A stretch of 60,015 nt of DNA from Geminicoccaceae bacterium (lineage in GTDB: Bacteria > Pseudomonadota > Alphaproteobacteria > Geminicoccales > Geminicoccaceae), in contig JANQNY010000061.1 of NCBI GenBank assembly GCA_028279345.1, positions 1 to 60,015 of the forward strand, written 5' to 3'. Position numbers and translations under genes: made by a program. A model generated the notes under the pieces. That model did not search any database. It saw nothing but the letters and a program-made list of their open reading frames with translations, and was not told the DNA's origin. The stretch's first letter is position 1. Every line of letters starts with the position of its first letter. Positions 17,342-26,048 of the stretch are shown here, in pieces.

Positions 17342-20044
17342 GTGCTCCGCGTGGCGCGCCTGGCGTTGCTCGCCTCGGCGTTCCTGGCTCCCTGGCCCGT
17401 GTCCGCCACCCCGGCGCCGATCGACATCCGCACCGGCGAACATCCGGGCTACTGGCGGATCGCTCTCGAGTGGACGGTACCGGCACCCGCGGACGCGCAC
17501 ATCGAGCCCGGACTCGTGCGCATCGCGCCGGTGACGGCTCCGGTCGACACTGCCCTGCTCCAACGCCGTCTGGCGGCAATCGCTCGTGCGGTCGACCTGG
17601 AAGGCGACGCGCTCGTCTTGACGCTACAACCGGGCATCGCGGCGGAGCGCCTCACCGGTATCCGGCGCACCGTGCTCGCCGTCGACTTCAGGCGAGGCGA
17701 GGTGACGACGCCGCCCATTGCCCACGCGCCACCACGTCGCCGCCCTGAGCGGATCGTGGCCACGATCGAATCCGATCGCGGGGCGGCGCCACCGGTCGAG
17801 CCTGATACGCCCACGGAAGTCGCAGACGAAGCAGCCGAGACGACGGCGCCGGAGCCGGTTGCTATGGCAGCAGCGGACGATGAGCGGGCCGACCTCCGGC
17901 CGACGAGCGAGCGGTCGCTACCGCCCTTACCGCCGCCGACCCCGGCGACCGTGCCAGACCACGCCAGCGAGCCACCCCCGACACCGCCACGACCGGCCTT
18001 GACCGTCGTCATTTCCCGGGCCGCGCACCTCGATCCGCCGACGGAAGCGCCGGCCGAGGACCATGCCGCAGTGCCACCGCAGGCGCCCGAAGACACCGTC
18101 TGGGCACCGCTGCCGGACGAGCCCCCCACGGTCGAGCAGGAGAGCCGTCCCGCGGCCGCCACGGTCGTCGTCCGAACCGATGGCGACGCGCTGAGCTTCA
18201 CCTTCGCCGAGACGGTCGCCGCCGCCGCGTGGCGCCGTGGCGACCATGTCTGGCTCGTCTTCGCCGCAGACGACGTCACGGCACTTTTCGAAGGCGGCAT
18301 GCCGCGGCGGCTGGAATCGGTGCCGCACCGGGACGCCAGCGTCTTTCGGGTTCGCGTCGCCAGCACGACCCCCGCCCGACTCGATCGCGATGGCACCGTC
18401 TGGACGTTGCGATCGGCCGAGCCTGACGCGCCGATGCCCGTGCCCAAGACGCCGCCGGCGACGACGGTCCTGGTCGAAGACCCGTGGTTAGGCGCAACGC
18501 TCGAGATCGGCGCGACGGCGACGCCCGGTGAGCGCTTGGCGACGCCTACCCGCGCAGGCGCGCGCGTCGGCCTGCCGACCTTGCAAGGCTTCGTCGTCCA
18601 CGATCTTGCCGGCGCCAAGCTGCGGCCCGACGCGTCCACGCGGGAGCACCTACCCGCAGCACCGCCGCTCGGCGGCCTCTTGGACCTCGCGGGCCCGACG
18701 CTCGATCCGACTGGTGCCAGGGCACAACGCCGCGGTCTCGAGCAGGCGTTGTTCGTCGACCCGAGCGACACCCGCCGGCTGGCGCTGGTGCGGTTTCTCT
18801 TGGGCGAGACCGCACCGTTCGAGGCGCTCGCCGTGCTCGCGGCGGGAGAGCGCACCACCGATCCAGGGGCCGCAGCACGCCTCTTGGCACTCGAAGGCGT
18901 AGCATCGCTCCTGGCTGGGCGAATGGCCGACGCCGCTCGGCTGCTGCCGGCCGCGGTCACCACAGAGATGCCCGAAGCTGCGCTCTGGCAAGCGATGCTA
19001 GCAGCCGAGATCGGCGATTGGCAGCAGTCGGGGCTCTTGTTCGAGCAATCCGGCCAGGTCTGGCGGAGCTACCCGATGCCGCTTCGCCGCGAGATCGCGA
19101 TGCGCGCAGCCGAGGGTGCGCTCCAGCTCGGCGCACCGCAGGTGGCACTCGCCGTCCTGGGTCATGTCGACGACGCGGGTGCAAGCGCGCTCACGAGTGG
19201 CCGACTGGCGCTCCTTGAAGCCCGAGCGATGCGTGCCGCGGGTGAGACCGCCGAAGCGCAACGTCGCCTCGAGGCGCTCAGCCGGGCGCCGACGGAGCCC
19301 GACGTCCAGCGCCGCGCGCGGCTGCTCTCCGTCGCCTGGCAGCTGCAGCTTCAGACCCTCGACGGCCAAGCCGCCCTGGAACGCCTGGAAGCGGACGCTG
19401 GCCAATGGATGGGCGATCCGGACGGCCACGCCTTCTGGGCGCAGCTCGCCGACCTGCGCGCCGCCGCCGGGGACGCGCTTGGCGCCTTCGAGGCGCTGGG
19501 CCTGGCGGTGCCCCAGGGCGCGCCGAGACCGACGCCAGCCCAGCTCGCGCTCGTCCGCGCCGCCGCCGACGGCGAGCCACCCTTCGAGACGGCGCTCGAG
19601 GACGCAGTGCGCCTGGCGGATGCCCATGCCCCCGCACTGCCCGCGGGCGTCGAGCGCGCGAGCTTGTTCACCAAGCTGGCGGTTCGCGTGGCGGAAGAGA
19701 CCCGCGCGCTCCACGTGGCGGACGAGCTCTACGGGCGGGCGCTCCAGGAGACCATCCCCGCCGAATTGGACCTCGAACTGCGCTTGGCCCTCGCCCGGCT
19801 GCGCCTCGAACGCCACCTGCCGGCTGCCGCCCTGGCAGCGCTCGTGACGCTTGAAGAGGAGGACGACCCAGCCGTGCCGGAACTCCGCGCCACGGCACGC
19901 TCCATGCTCCTCGGCGCGCCGAACGACGCCATGTCGACACCGGTCGAGCCAGCGCCCCGCCACGCGCGCGAGGTGCGGGCGACGCTCGATGCGGTCGACC
20001 GCGCGCTTGAGGATGCGCGCACGCTCCTCGACGGGGGCTCGTAG
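17342..20044 (+). CDS. Large exported proline-rich and helical-repeat protein of unknown function
   Basis: About 900 residues from a GTG at 17342, chosen because it starts a clean signal peptide (VLRVARLALLASAFLAPWPVSA); an open frame from 17141 would bury that signal. The N-terminal half has a beta-rich segment (ALEWTVPAPADAHIEPG), then a ~150-residue Pro/Ala/Glu-rich linker, then a second beta-rich segment (GDHVWLVFAADDVTALFEGG). The C-terminal 500 residues are Ala/Leu/Arg-rich helices repeating like TPRs. Similar architecture occurs in periplasmic proteins near alphaproteobacterial flagellar genes; a role in motor or envelope assembly is inference from position. Confidence 0.65.
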   Translation: MLRVARLALLASAFLAPWPVSATPAPIDIRTGEHPGYWRIALEWTVPAPADAHIEPGLVRIAPVTAPVDTALLQRRLAAIARAVDLEGDALVLTLQPGIAAERLTGIRRTVLAVDFRRGEVTTPPIAHAPPRRRPERIVATIESDRGAAPPVEPDTPTEVADEAAETTAPEPVAMAAADDERADLRPTSERSLPPLPPPTPATVPDHASEPPPTPPRPALTVVISRAAHLDPPTEAPAEDHAAVPPQAPEDTVWAPLPDEPPTVEQESRPAAATVVVRTDGDALSFTFAETVAAAAWRRGDHVWLVFAADDVTALFEGGMPRRLESVPHRDASVFRVRVASTTPARLDRDGTVWTLRSAEPDAPMPVPKTPPATTVLVEDPWLGATLEIGATATPGERLATPTRAGARVGLPTLQGFVVHDLAGAKLRPDASTREHLPAAPPLGGLLDLAGPTLDPTGARAQRRGLEQALFVDPSDTRRLALVRFLLGETAPFEALAVLAAGERTTDPGAAARLLALEGVASLLAGRMADAARLLPAAVTTEMPEAALWQAMLAAEIGDWQQSGLLFEQSGQVWRSYPMPLRREIAMRAAEGALQLGAPQVALAVLGHVDDAGASALTSGRLALLEARAMRAAGETAEAQRRLEALSRAPTEPDVQRRARLLSVAWQLQLQTLDGQAALERLEADAGQWMGDPDGHAFWAQLADLRAAAGDALGAFEALGLAVPQGAPRPTPAQLALVRAAADGEPPFETALEDAVRLADAHAPALPAGVERASLFTKLAVRVAEETRALHVADELYGRALQETIPAELDLELRLALARLRLERHLPAAALAALVTLEEEDDPAVPELRATARSMLLGAPNDAMSTPVEPAPRHAREVRATLDAVDRALEDARTLLDGGS

Positions 20045-20064
20045 GGTTGGTCGCTAGACCCTAG

Positions 20065-20137
20065 CCGCCCGCACACCCCGCCCTGCCGCCCGCGAGCGTA
20101 TGATGCCATCGGTCGGCAGGGCGGGGTTTGCGGGTGG
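20065..20137. repeat. Long dispersed palindrome, copy 2
   Basis: Left arm 20065-20088 (CCGCCCGCACACCCCGCCCT plus four) pairs with right arm 20114-20137 with two mismatches in 24; the loop is 20089-20113. Read on the minus strand, the centre matches copy 1 at 22 of 24 positions (shared run TACGCTCGCGGG), yet the stems are different sequences in the two copies. A further GACCC/GGGTC pair flanks it. It again lies between convergent genes. Confidence 0.83.
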
Positions 20138-20166
20138 CGCGGTGGGTCCAAAACCCTGGGCGCTGA

Positions 20167-20616
20167 TCAGGCAGCGACCAGGGGCGCCCGAAACGCGTAG
20201 CTGTCTTCGGGAAGCACCATCTGCACAGCGGTGCGCCGGGCGACATCGACCAGAATCGGTGCCCGAACGTTGACGCGCGCCTCCATGCCCGAATCGCGGC
20301 GCGGCAGCGTGACGATGCAGAGCACCAGCAGATCCTCCGCGGCAATGCCGGCACGCTCGCGCGCCGCATCGAGGTCCTCCCAGGCAATCCGGCCAGAAAG
20401 GCATGGCTCCGGCACCACGACGAGGTCAACTGGGCCCCCGTCGAGACCATGGAGCAGCTGCAGCGGGCCGGTCCGCCCGGGGATGGGCGCCAGCATGAAG
20501 CGGGTCACGCCGTCGAAGCCGGGAAGGCCCTGCGGCAAGATGATCTCGGCCTCGGGTCGCTCGGCGATCGGACCGAAAGGGGTGTCGATGGTCGGCTGAT
20601 CGGTCATGGTCGGCAT
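20167..20616 (-). CDS. fliW: Flagellar assembly factor FliW
   Basis: 149-residue protein of the FliW family, which binds flagellin and, in many bacteria, antagonises the translational regulator CsrA. Signature stretches are TPFGPI near the N-terminus, LPQGLPGFDGVTRFML, and the C-terminal NVRAPILVDVARRTAVQMVL. It closes the flgI-to-fliW operon, 30 bases after flgL. No csrA gene is visible in the window, so whether the FliW-CsrA switch exists here is open. Start at 20616 or 20607. Confidence 0.92.
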   Translation of the reverse strand: MPTMTDQPTIDTPFGPIAERPEAEIILPQGLPGFDGVTRFMLAPIPGRTGPLQLLHGLDGGPVDLVVVPEPCLSGRIAWEDLDAARERAGIAAEDLLVLCIVTLPRRDSGMEARVNVRAPILVDVARRTAVQMVLPEDSYAFRAPLVAA

Positions 20617-20646
20617 TCCAGGTGCGGTTGGTGGAGTTGGAACGGG

Positions 20647-21543
20647 TCAGCGCAAATAGTCGGTGAGCGAGAGGCGACTGAGCTGCGCCAGGAGGGCGAA
20701 GCTTGCTTCGAGCGCCACTTGATCCTGGGCGATCTGCGCCATGGCCTCGGGGACGTCGGTATCGACCAGCCCACTCAGCCGCTCTTCGAGGTATAGCATC
20801 GTCGTCTCTTGCGAGTCCTTGACACCCTCGACGCGCGCCGTCGCGGTGCCCAGCTCGGCGCGGCGATCGATCACGCCCTCGAGTGCTCGCTCGGCCAGTT
20901 GGGTCGCATCCGCAAGGATGGTCGCATCGTCGAGCGCGTGACCTTCGCTGGCGAGCTTCAACGCGCCGAAGAAGTCGCGAAAGGGCTGCTCGTCGGCCAG
21001 AACGCCGTAGGTCGCGTCGACGCCGACGTCGATGCGGGCGGTGAGCTCGATGCCGTCGCCCTGGTAGTAGGTGCCGTTGGCGGGGTCGTCGGCGACGAGC
21101 GTCGGGTCGACCGGCTGCGTGTCGGTGCGGGAGCCGCCGAACACATAGCGCCCCTCCACCTGGAGGTTGAGCTTGGCGGTGAGCCGCTCGCTGATGCCCG
21201 CGAGCTCGACGTCGAGCGCCATCGCGTCACCGGTCGCCGGGTTGCGTCGAGCGACGAGGAGCTGGCGCAGCTCGCTGGCGAGGTCCTTGATCTCCGCCAT
21301 GCTACCGTCGATGCGCTGCATGCGGTCGACGAGCTTCTGGTTCTGATGCGCGAAGTCGCGCGTCGTGCCGAGCGCGGTCTCGGTGCGCACCAGCGTGTTC
21401 GCGTCGTTGCCCAGCGCCTTGTAGCTGTGCACGCGCTTGCCGCTCGCGACCGCGACATTGGCCTCACGGATCCGACTCTGAACATCGACCAGATGACCGA
21501 GGGTCCGTTGGAACTGGGCGTAGTCGCCGGTGCGGATGGTCAT
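20647..21543 (-). CDS. flgL: Flagellar hook-filament junction protein FlgL (HAP3)
   Basis: 298 residues with flagellin-like N- and C-terminal coiled-coil segments: RTGDYAQFQRTLGHLVDVQ at the start and VALEASFALLAQLSRLSLTDYLR-like sequence at the end, with a variable beta-rich middle (GRYVFGGSRTDTQPV, typical of FlgL). Exported through the flagellar type III system, it joins the hook-associated ring to the filament. Located 10 bases after flgK. Confidence 0.92.
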   Translation of the reverse strand: MTIRTGDYAQFQRTLGHLVDVQSRIREANVAVASGKRVHSYKALGNDANTLVRTETALGTTRDFAHQNQKLVDRMQRIDGSMAEIKDLASELRQLLVARRNPATGDAMALDVELAGISERLTAKLNLQVEGRYVFGGSRTDTQPVDPTLVADDPANGTYYQGDGIELTARIDVGVDATYGVLADEQPFRDFFGALKLASEGHALDDATILADATQLAERALEGVIDRRAELGTATARVEGVKDSQETTMLYLEERLSGLVDTDVPEAMAQIAQDQVALEASFALLAQLSRLSLTDYLR

Positions 21544-21553
21544 TGCGCGTCTC

Positions 21554-23443
21554 CTAACGCTTCGCGCTCATGAGCGCGTCGAGCATCTCCTCGGCGGCGG
21601 TGAGGAGCTGCGCCGACGCCGCATAGGCCTGTTGGAGCGCCACCAGATGCGCCATCTCCTCGTCGAGATTGACGCCCGAGATGCCGGCCTTCTGAAAGCC
21701 CAGCTCCTCGGCAAGGACGCGGTCACCCGTCGCCGTCTGCTCGGCCGTGTCCGCAGCCAAGGCCTGGACGCCGATGAGGTCGCCCAGATAGGCGCGCGCC
21801 GACACCTCGGCCGAGGGAAGCCCGCCGCGGCCGACCGTCGTGAACGGCGCGTCGAGCGCCGCCGATAGCGTGAGGAAGCCCCGATTGTCCCCGACGCCGC
21901 CCAAGCTACCTTCGAAGGTGCCAGCGTTGTCGCGGACGTCGAGCAGCGCCGTCGCGAGACGCATCGGATCGGCGACGATGTCAGAGCGGACGTCGAGCTC
22001 CCCAAGCTCTTCGCCGACGACGAAGTCGTTGAGGCCCAGATAGTGGGCGAAGCTGTAGGTCCAGCTGTGCCCGGCCGCGTCCTGCTGCACGATCGCACCA
22101 CGTGGCTCGGAGCCGTCGGCCGTCTGGTTGGCGACGGCGATCGTCCAGCCCGCCGGCACGCTGATCTGGAGCCGCCCGTCCGCGTCGAACGTGGCCGTGA
22201 GGTTCAGCGGATCGAACGCGGCGATCTGCGCGCGGAGATCGTCGGCACTGCTCGCGGCGCCGACATCGATCTCGTAGACGGTGGCGGCGCCACCGGCATC
22301 GGTGACCTGGAGGAAGGCGCTACCAGCGAAGCTCACGAGGCCCGCGTCCATCTCGGCCTCGGTCCGGCTGCTGGCGAGCGTGTTGCCGAGCGGCAGGGCA
22401 TTGGCGTCGTTGTGCGCAGCGTTGAGGGCGTGGCGAAGCAACCGCCCGAACTCCGTGAGCTGGTCGTCCAGCTCGGGCAGTTGCCGGTCGCGCACGGCCA
22501 GGAGACCACCCAGCTCGCCGCCGTTGTTGGTCGGCTCGATCGCCTCGTGGCTCGGGTTGAGGGCAAGCTCCGGCGTGAGCTCGGCCCGGACGCCACTGCC
22601 GACCAGCGCCTTCCCCTTGCTCCAATCCAACGGCTGAAGCGTCGCCGGGTCCACTTCGCGCTCGGCGAAGATCGCAAGCGCGCCGAACGTGGTGTCGCGG
22701 CCCACGGTACCGGTGGGCGTGTAGGCCAACACCCGGGGCTGGTATTCGAGCAACGCCTCGCCGCTTTCGGTGAAGATGGCGAGCGTGCCGTCATCATGCG
22801 TGTACGTGCTGATGTCGAGCATTCGGCCGAGCTCGAGGACGAGCTGGTCGCGCTGATCGAGCAGGTCGGGGCTGTTGCCCGAGCGCTTGAGGTCGAGGTT
22901 GAGCTCGTGGATCGTCTGCACGGCCGCGTTGGCTTCGGCGACGAGCTTGCCGATCCGCTGGTCCGCGTCGCGCCGCAGCGCCTGCACGGTTTCCGCGGCT
23001 CTACCCAGCTCGTTAAACAGGTCGCGCGCCGACCAGACGACCGCCGTCCGGGCAGCAGCATCTTCGGGGCGCGCCGCGAGCGCCCCCAGCTCGGTCGCGA
23101 GGTCGTCGACGAGGCGCGTGAGGCCGTTGGCGCCATCGCCCGGATCACCGAAGACGAGGCCCTGAACGTCATCGAGATAGGCTTGGATCGTCTCGCTCCG
23201 GCCGAGGCGCGCCACCTGTGTCCGGAGCTGCTGCTCGAGGAAGCTGTCGACTTCGCGGCTGAGCCCCGTCTGGCGGACGCCTGCGCCATTGCCTCCGACG
23301 ACGCGCGCCTCCTGCTCGATCGTCTTGCGGGTGAAGCCTTCCGTGTGAACGTTGCTGATGTTGTTCGAGGTGTTGGCGAGCGCACGTTGGGCCAGTTGCA
23401 ACCCGCTGACGGTGACCCTGAGGCTATCGGTGATGCCGACCAT
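21554..23443 (-). CDS. flgK: Flagellar hook-associated protein FlgK (HAP1)
   Basis: 629 residues. The N-terminus VGITDSLRVTVSGLQLAQR and the rod/hook motif ANTSNNISNVHTEGFTRK identify the FlgK family; the C-terminus carries ISGVNLDEEMAHLVALQQAY and a final coiled coil. It forms the first junction layer between hook and filament. The ATG at 23443 lies just after the flgN stop, while the longer open frame to 23503 reads into flgN and was rejected. Confidence 0.95.
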   Translation of the reverse strand: MVGITDSLRVTVSGLQLAQRALANTSNNISNVHTEGFTRKTIEQEARVVGGNGAGVRQTGLSREVDSFLEQQLRTQVARLGRSETIQAYLDDVQGLVFGDPGDGANGLTRLVDDLATELGALAARPEDAAARTAVVWSARDLFNELGRAAETVQALRRDADQRIGKLVAEANAAVQTIHELNLDLKRSGNSPDLLDQRDQLVLELGRMLDISTYTHDDGTLAIFTESGEALLEYQPRVLAYTPTGTVGRDTTFGALAIFAEREVDPATLQPLDWSKGKALVGSGVRAELTPELALNPSHEAIEPTNNGGELGGLLAVRDRQLPELDDQLTEFGRLLRHALNAAHNDANALPLGNTLASSRTEAEMDAGLVSFAGSAFLQVTDAGGAATVYEIDVGAASSADDLRAQIAAFDPLNLTATFDADGRLQISVPAGWTIAVANQTADGSEPRGAIVQQDAAGHSWTYSFAHYLGLNDFVVGEELGELDVRSDIVADPMRLATALLDVRDNAGTFEGSLGGVGDNRGFLTLSAALDAPFTTVGRGGLPSAEVSARAYLGDLIGVQALAADTAEQTATGDRVLAEELGFQKAGISGVNLDEEMAHLVALQQAYAASAQLLTAAEEMLDALMSAKR

Positions 23444-23444
23444 C

Positions 23445-23864
23445 TCAGCAGGTCCGATCGAGCGCGAAGGGCACGACCTGGCCGACAAGCCGGCCGTCGC
23501 CACCGGGGTGATAGGCGGGCGAGCCGGCGAGACTCTGGGCGATCACGCGAAGCGCCCGCTCGATCACCGTCCTCGCCGCACGCAACGCCAGGCCATTTCG
23601 GCGGGCCGCCTCCTGGAAGTGGCGCGTCTCGTCCTCGAGTTCCTCGCGGAGGTTCAGTTCCACCTCTCCGAGCACATGCGGATCGCGGCGCAGCACGTCG
23701 AGTTCGGCAAAGTATACATCCATGAGTGCTTGCTTTTCGGCCTGCAGCTCGGTGAGCTCGCTGAAGGTGAGCCGGCGCAGTGCATCGGTCTCGGCGTCGA
23801 GCACCTGGACGAGCTGTCGCGCCACGGTCAGCATGATGCCGACCCGGTTCGCCGGCGCGCTCAT
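23445..23864 (-). CDS. flgN: FlgN-type flagellar export chaperone
   Basis: 139-residue, mostly helical protein with heptad-like leucines (LVQVLDAETDALRRLTFSEL through QALMDVYFAEL), matching the FlgN family that escorts FlgK and FlgL to the export gate. Its place directly before flgK and flgL is the usual one. It overlaps the preceding rod-binding gene in an ATGA junction. Sequence similarity in this family is low, so the call leans on size, helicity and position. Confidence 0.8.
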   Translation of the reverse strand: MSAPANRVGIMLTVARQLVQVLDAETDALRRLTFSELTELQAEKQALMDVYFAELDVLRRDPHVLGEVELNLREELEDETRHFQEAARRNGLALRAARTVIERALRVIAQSLAGSPAYHPGGDGRLVGQVVPFALDRTC

Positions 23865-24151
23865 GACCCAGCCTCCTGCAGCTTCAACAGCTCCTGGAGC
23901 ACGTGGTCGGCGACGCCGACGCCCCCCGCCTTGCTGATCAGCTTCGCCTGCTCGGAGAGGAGCATGCTACCGAACGGGCTGTCGGGGCCGCCCAGCGGAT
24001 TGTCCTCGGAGACACCCTGGCGCATCGCCGCGAGCATCTGATGCAGAAACACCGCCTCGAACTCCTCCGCCACCCCGCGGATGCGATCTTTCCCCTGCGG
24101 CTCGCTGCCGCCCGCAGGCGCGACGCCGGTCAGGGTGTGGAGCCCATCCAT
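23861..24151 (-). CDS. flgJ: Rod-binding protein (FlgJ N-terminal domain only)
   Basis: 96 residues equal to the N-terminal rod-capping domain of FlgJ: VAEEFEAVFLHQMLAAMRQGV and LLSEQAKLISKAGGVGVAD are typical. The muramidase domain found in gammaproteobacterial FlgJ is absent, as in most Alphaproteobacteria, so another enzyme must open the peptidoglycan. The start codon shares its A with the flgI stop, showing tight coupling. Confidence 0.9.
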   Translation of the reverse strand: MDGLHTLTGVAPAGGSEPQGKDRIRGVAEEFEAVFLHQMLAAMRQGVSEDNPLGGPDSPFGSMLLSEQAKLISKAGGVGVADHVLQELLKLQEAGS

Positions 24152-25290
24152 CAGATGATCTCCAGCTCGGCTTGAAGCGCACCTGCGGCGCGGATTGCCT
24201 GGAGGATCGAGATCAGGTCACGCGGGCCCACGCCGAGCGCGTTGAGGCCTTGCACGAGCTCGCCGAGGGTGACGGCCTGCGGCATCACCACCATGCGGGC
24301 GTCGCTGTCCTCGTCGACCTCGACGCTGGTCCGCGGCACCACGACAGTCTCGCCGTCGCTCAAGGCACCGGGCTGGCTCACCAGCGGCGTCTCGCTCACC
24401 CGGACAGTGAGGTTGCCCTGGGCTACCGCCACCTCGCTGATACGCACGTCCCGGCCCATGACGATGATGCCGTTGCTCTCGTCGATGACCACGCGCGCCG
24501 GCTGGTCGGGGGTTACGAGGAGCTGCTCGATCTCCGTCAGGAGGAGCGCCGTCCGGCCCTGTCGGTTGCCGGGCACCTGGACGTTGATCGTCGCCGGATC
24601 GACCGCATCGGCGACCGCTTGGCCCAAGGCGCCGTTGATGCGCTCGGCCACCCGCCAGGCGGTCGTGAAATCGGGGTTTCGGAGGCTCAGACGGACCTCG
24701 TCGAGGGTGTTGAGCTCGAAGCCCACCTCACGTTCGATGATCGCGCCCGACGGGATGCGCGCCTGGGTCGGCACGCCCTTGGTGACGCTCTCGGCCACGC
24801 CGGTGACGGTAAACCCACCGACCGCCAGCTGGCCCTGCGCCACCGCATAGACCTCGCCGTCGGCGCCCAGGAGCGGCGTCACGAGGAGCGTTCCGCCCAA
24901 CAGCGACTTCGCGTCGCCCATCGCCGCCACGCTCACGTCCATGCGCCCGCCCTGCCGCGCGAAGGCGGGCAGGGTCGCGGTCACCATGACGGCTGCGACG
25001 TTCTTCGTCTTGAGGTCGGTGCCGCGCGTGCTGACGCCGAGCCGCTCGAGCATCGAGACGAGGCTTTCCTCGGTGAAGCCCGAGTTCCTCAGCTTGTCGC
25101 CCGTACCGTCGAGGCCCACAACGAGGCCATAGCCCACCAGCAGGTTGTCGCGCACACCCTCGAAATCCGCGATGTCCTTGATCCGCACGGCCGACGCATC
25201 GGCGGTTGGCACGAGCGGGCCGAGGAAGAGCGCGGCGACCAGCAAGGCAGCGACGACGCGGTGCAGGCAGATGGCGATCGGGTTGGCCAC
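24151..25290 (-). CDS. flgI: Flagellar P-ring protein FlgI
   Basis: About 379 residues. The signal peptide (HRVVAALLVAALFLGPLVPTADA) is followed by VRIKDIADFEGVRDNLLVGYGLVVGLDGTGD, the FlgI hallmark, and the conserved C-terminus LNALGVGPRDLISILQAIRAAGALQAELEII. It builds the periplasmic P ring around the flagellar rod. The GTG at 25290 gives the correct signal peptide; the open frame reaches 25632 but that part overlaps the divergent promoter region and fliX. First gene of the operon. Confidence 0.95.
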   Translation of the reverse strand: MANPIAICLHRVVAALLVAALFLGPLVPTADASAVRIKDIADFEGVRDNLLVGYGLVVGLDGTGDKLRNSGFTEESLVSMLERLGVSTRGTDLKTKNVAAVMVTATLPAFARQGGRMDVSVAAMGDAKSLLGGTLLVTPLLGADGEVYAVAQGQLAVGGFTVTGVAESVTKGVPTQARIPSGAIIEREVGFELNTLDEVRLSLRNPDFTTAWRVAERINGALGQAVADAVDPATINVQVPGNRQGRTALLLTEIEQLLVTPDQPARVVIDESNGIIVMGRDVRISEVAVAQGNLTVRVSETPLVSQPGALSDGETVVVPRTSVEVDEDSDARMVVMPQAVTLGELVQGLNALGVGPRDLISILQAIRAAGALQAELEII

Positions 25291-25325
25291 GGTGCGGCTC
25301 CAGGGCACGGTTCGGCCCGAGGGTT

Positions 25326-25340
25326 GCCAGAACCGTGCCA
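25326..25340 (-). promoter_or_regulatory. Sigma-54 type promoter for the flgI operon
   Basis: On the minus strand the sequence TGGCACGGTTCTGGC matches the sigma-54 consensus TGGCACG-N4-TTGC with a perfect -24 box and one change in the -12 box (GC invariant kept). It points at flgI, whose start is about 36 bases downstream. In Caulobacter, hook-basal-body operons use sigma-54 with FlbD and FliX, which fits the divergent fliX gene. A GGCACGGTT/AACCGTGCC inverted repeat (25304-25312 and 25331-25339) spans the same region. Confidence 0.72.
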
Positions 25341-25498
25341 CGGCGAACGCCTCGGAATTGCTGACCTTCCGGCCGCCCCGACCGACCGGCTGCCGGCAGA
25401 GCCTGCCGCTACCCGGCAGGTCTTGCCGGGCGGCGGCCCAGTGTTGAGCGCGCGTTAACCATGACCGCCTAGCCTCTATCCGGCGCAAGGAGAGCAGC

Positions 25499-26011
25499 AT
25501 GCGGGTCGCCAGCACACAGAACCGGTCTTCGAGCAGCGCAAGGCGTACAGACCGCGGCGGCGGTGCCCGTTTCAGCCTGCAAGGGCCCGCACGCGCGGCC
25601 GCCGGTGGCCCGCTCGGCGGCGCCGGCATCATCGGCTCGATCGACGCCCTCGCAGCCCTTCAGGGGCTCGACGCGCTGGATGCGGCAGGCGGCAGCGAGG
25701 CCGCCATGATCACGCGCGGCGACACGCTCCTCGGCGACCTTGCCCACCTGCGCGACGGCTTGCTAGCCGGCGGGCTCGACCGGACGGCCTTGACCACCCT
25801 GGAGCGTCGGCTCGCCCAGCGGCGACCCCACGGCGCGGACCCCGAGCTTGCCGCAATCCTCGACGACATCGAACTCCGCGTCGCCGTCGAGCTGGCCAAG
25901 CAGGAGGCGCTGCACCCGACGTCCGAGCCGGAGCCCGAAGCGCCGACGACGCCTCTGTCCGAAGCGGAACGCTGCCGCCTCGCACGCCACGCCTACACCG
26001 CGACGACCTAG
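25499..26011 (+). CDS. fliX: Flagellar assembly regulator FliX
   Basis: 170 residues. After a basic, serine-rich N-terminus come the alphaproteobacterial FliX elements: GGAGIIGSIDALAALQGLD, the RGDTLLGDLAHLRDGLLAG helix and PELAAILDDIELRVAVELAK, ending in LSEAERCRLARH. In Caulobacter FliX links basal-body assembly to activation of the sigma-54 regulator FlbD and so to late flagellar genes. It is divergent from flgI, the arrangement seen in that genus. An AAGGAGAG ribosome site precedes the ATG. Confidence 0.9.
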   Translation: MRVASTQNRSSSSARRTDRGGGARFSLQGPARAAAGGPLGGAGIIGSIDALAALQGLDALDAAGGSEAAMITRGDTLLGDLAHLRDGLLAGGLDRTALTTLERRLAQRRPHGADPELAAILDDIELRVAVELAKQEALHPTSEPEPEAPTTPLSEAERCRLARHAYTATT

Positions 26012-26048
26012 GGTTGAACGGCCGCAGATCTCTACCGCCGTAACACGC

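Noticed and set aside
17449..18963. A 504-codon Ser/Arg-rich minus-strand frame
   Set aside because: Antisense shadow of the exported repeat protein; no start context or motif.
25304..25327. A plus-strand sigma-54 promoter for fliX (GGGCACGGTTCGGCC or CGGCCCGAGGGTTGC)
   Set aside because: The first has GG-GC spacing off by one; the second keeps TTGC but has a poor -24 box and lies about 170 bases from fliX, so it is too weak to list.
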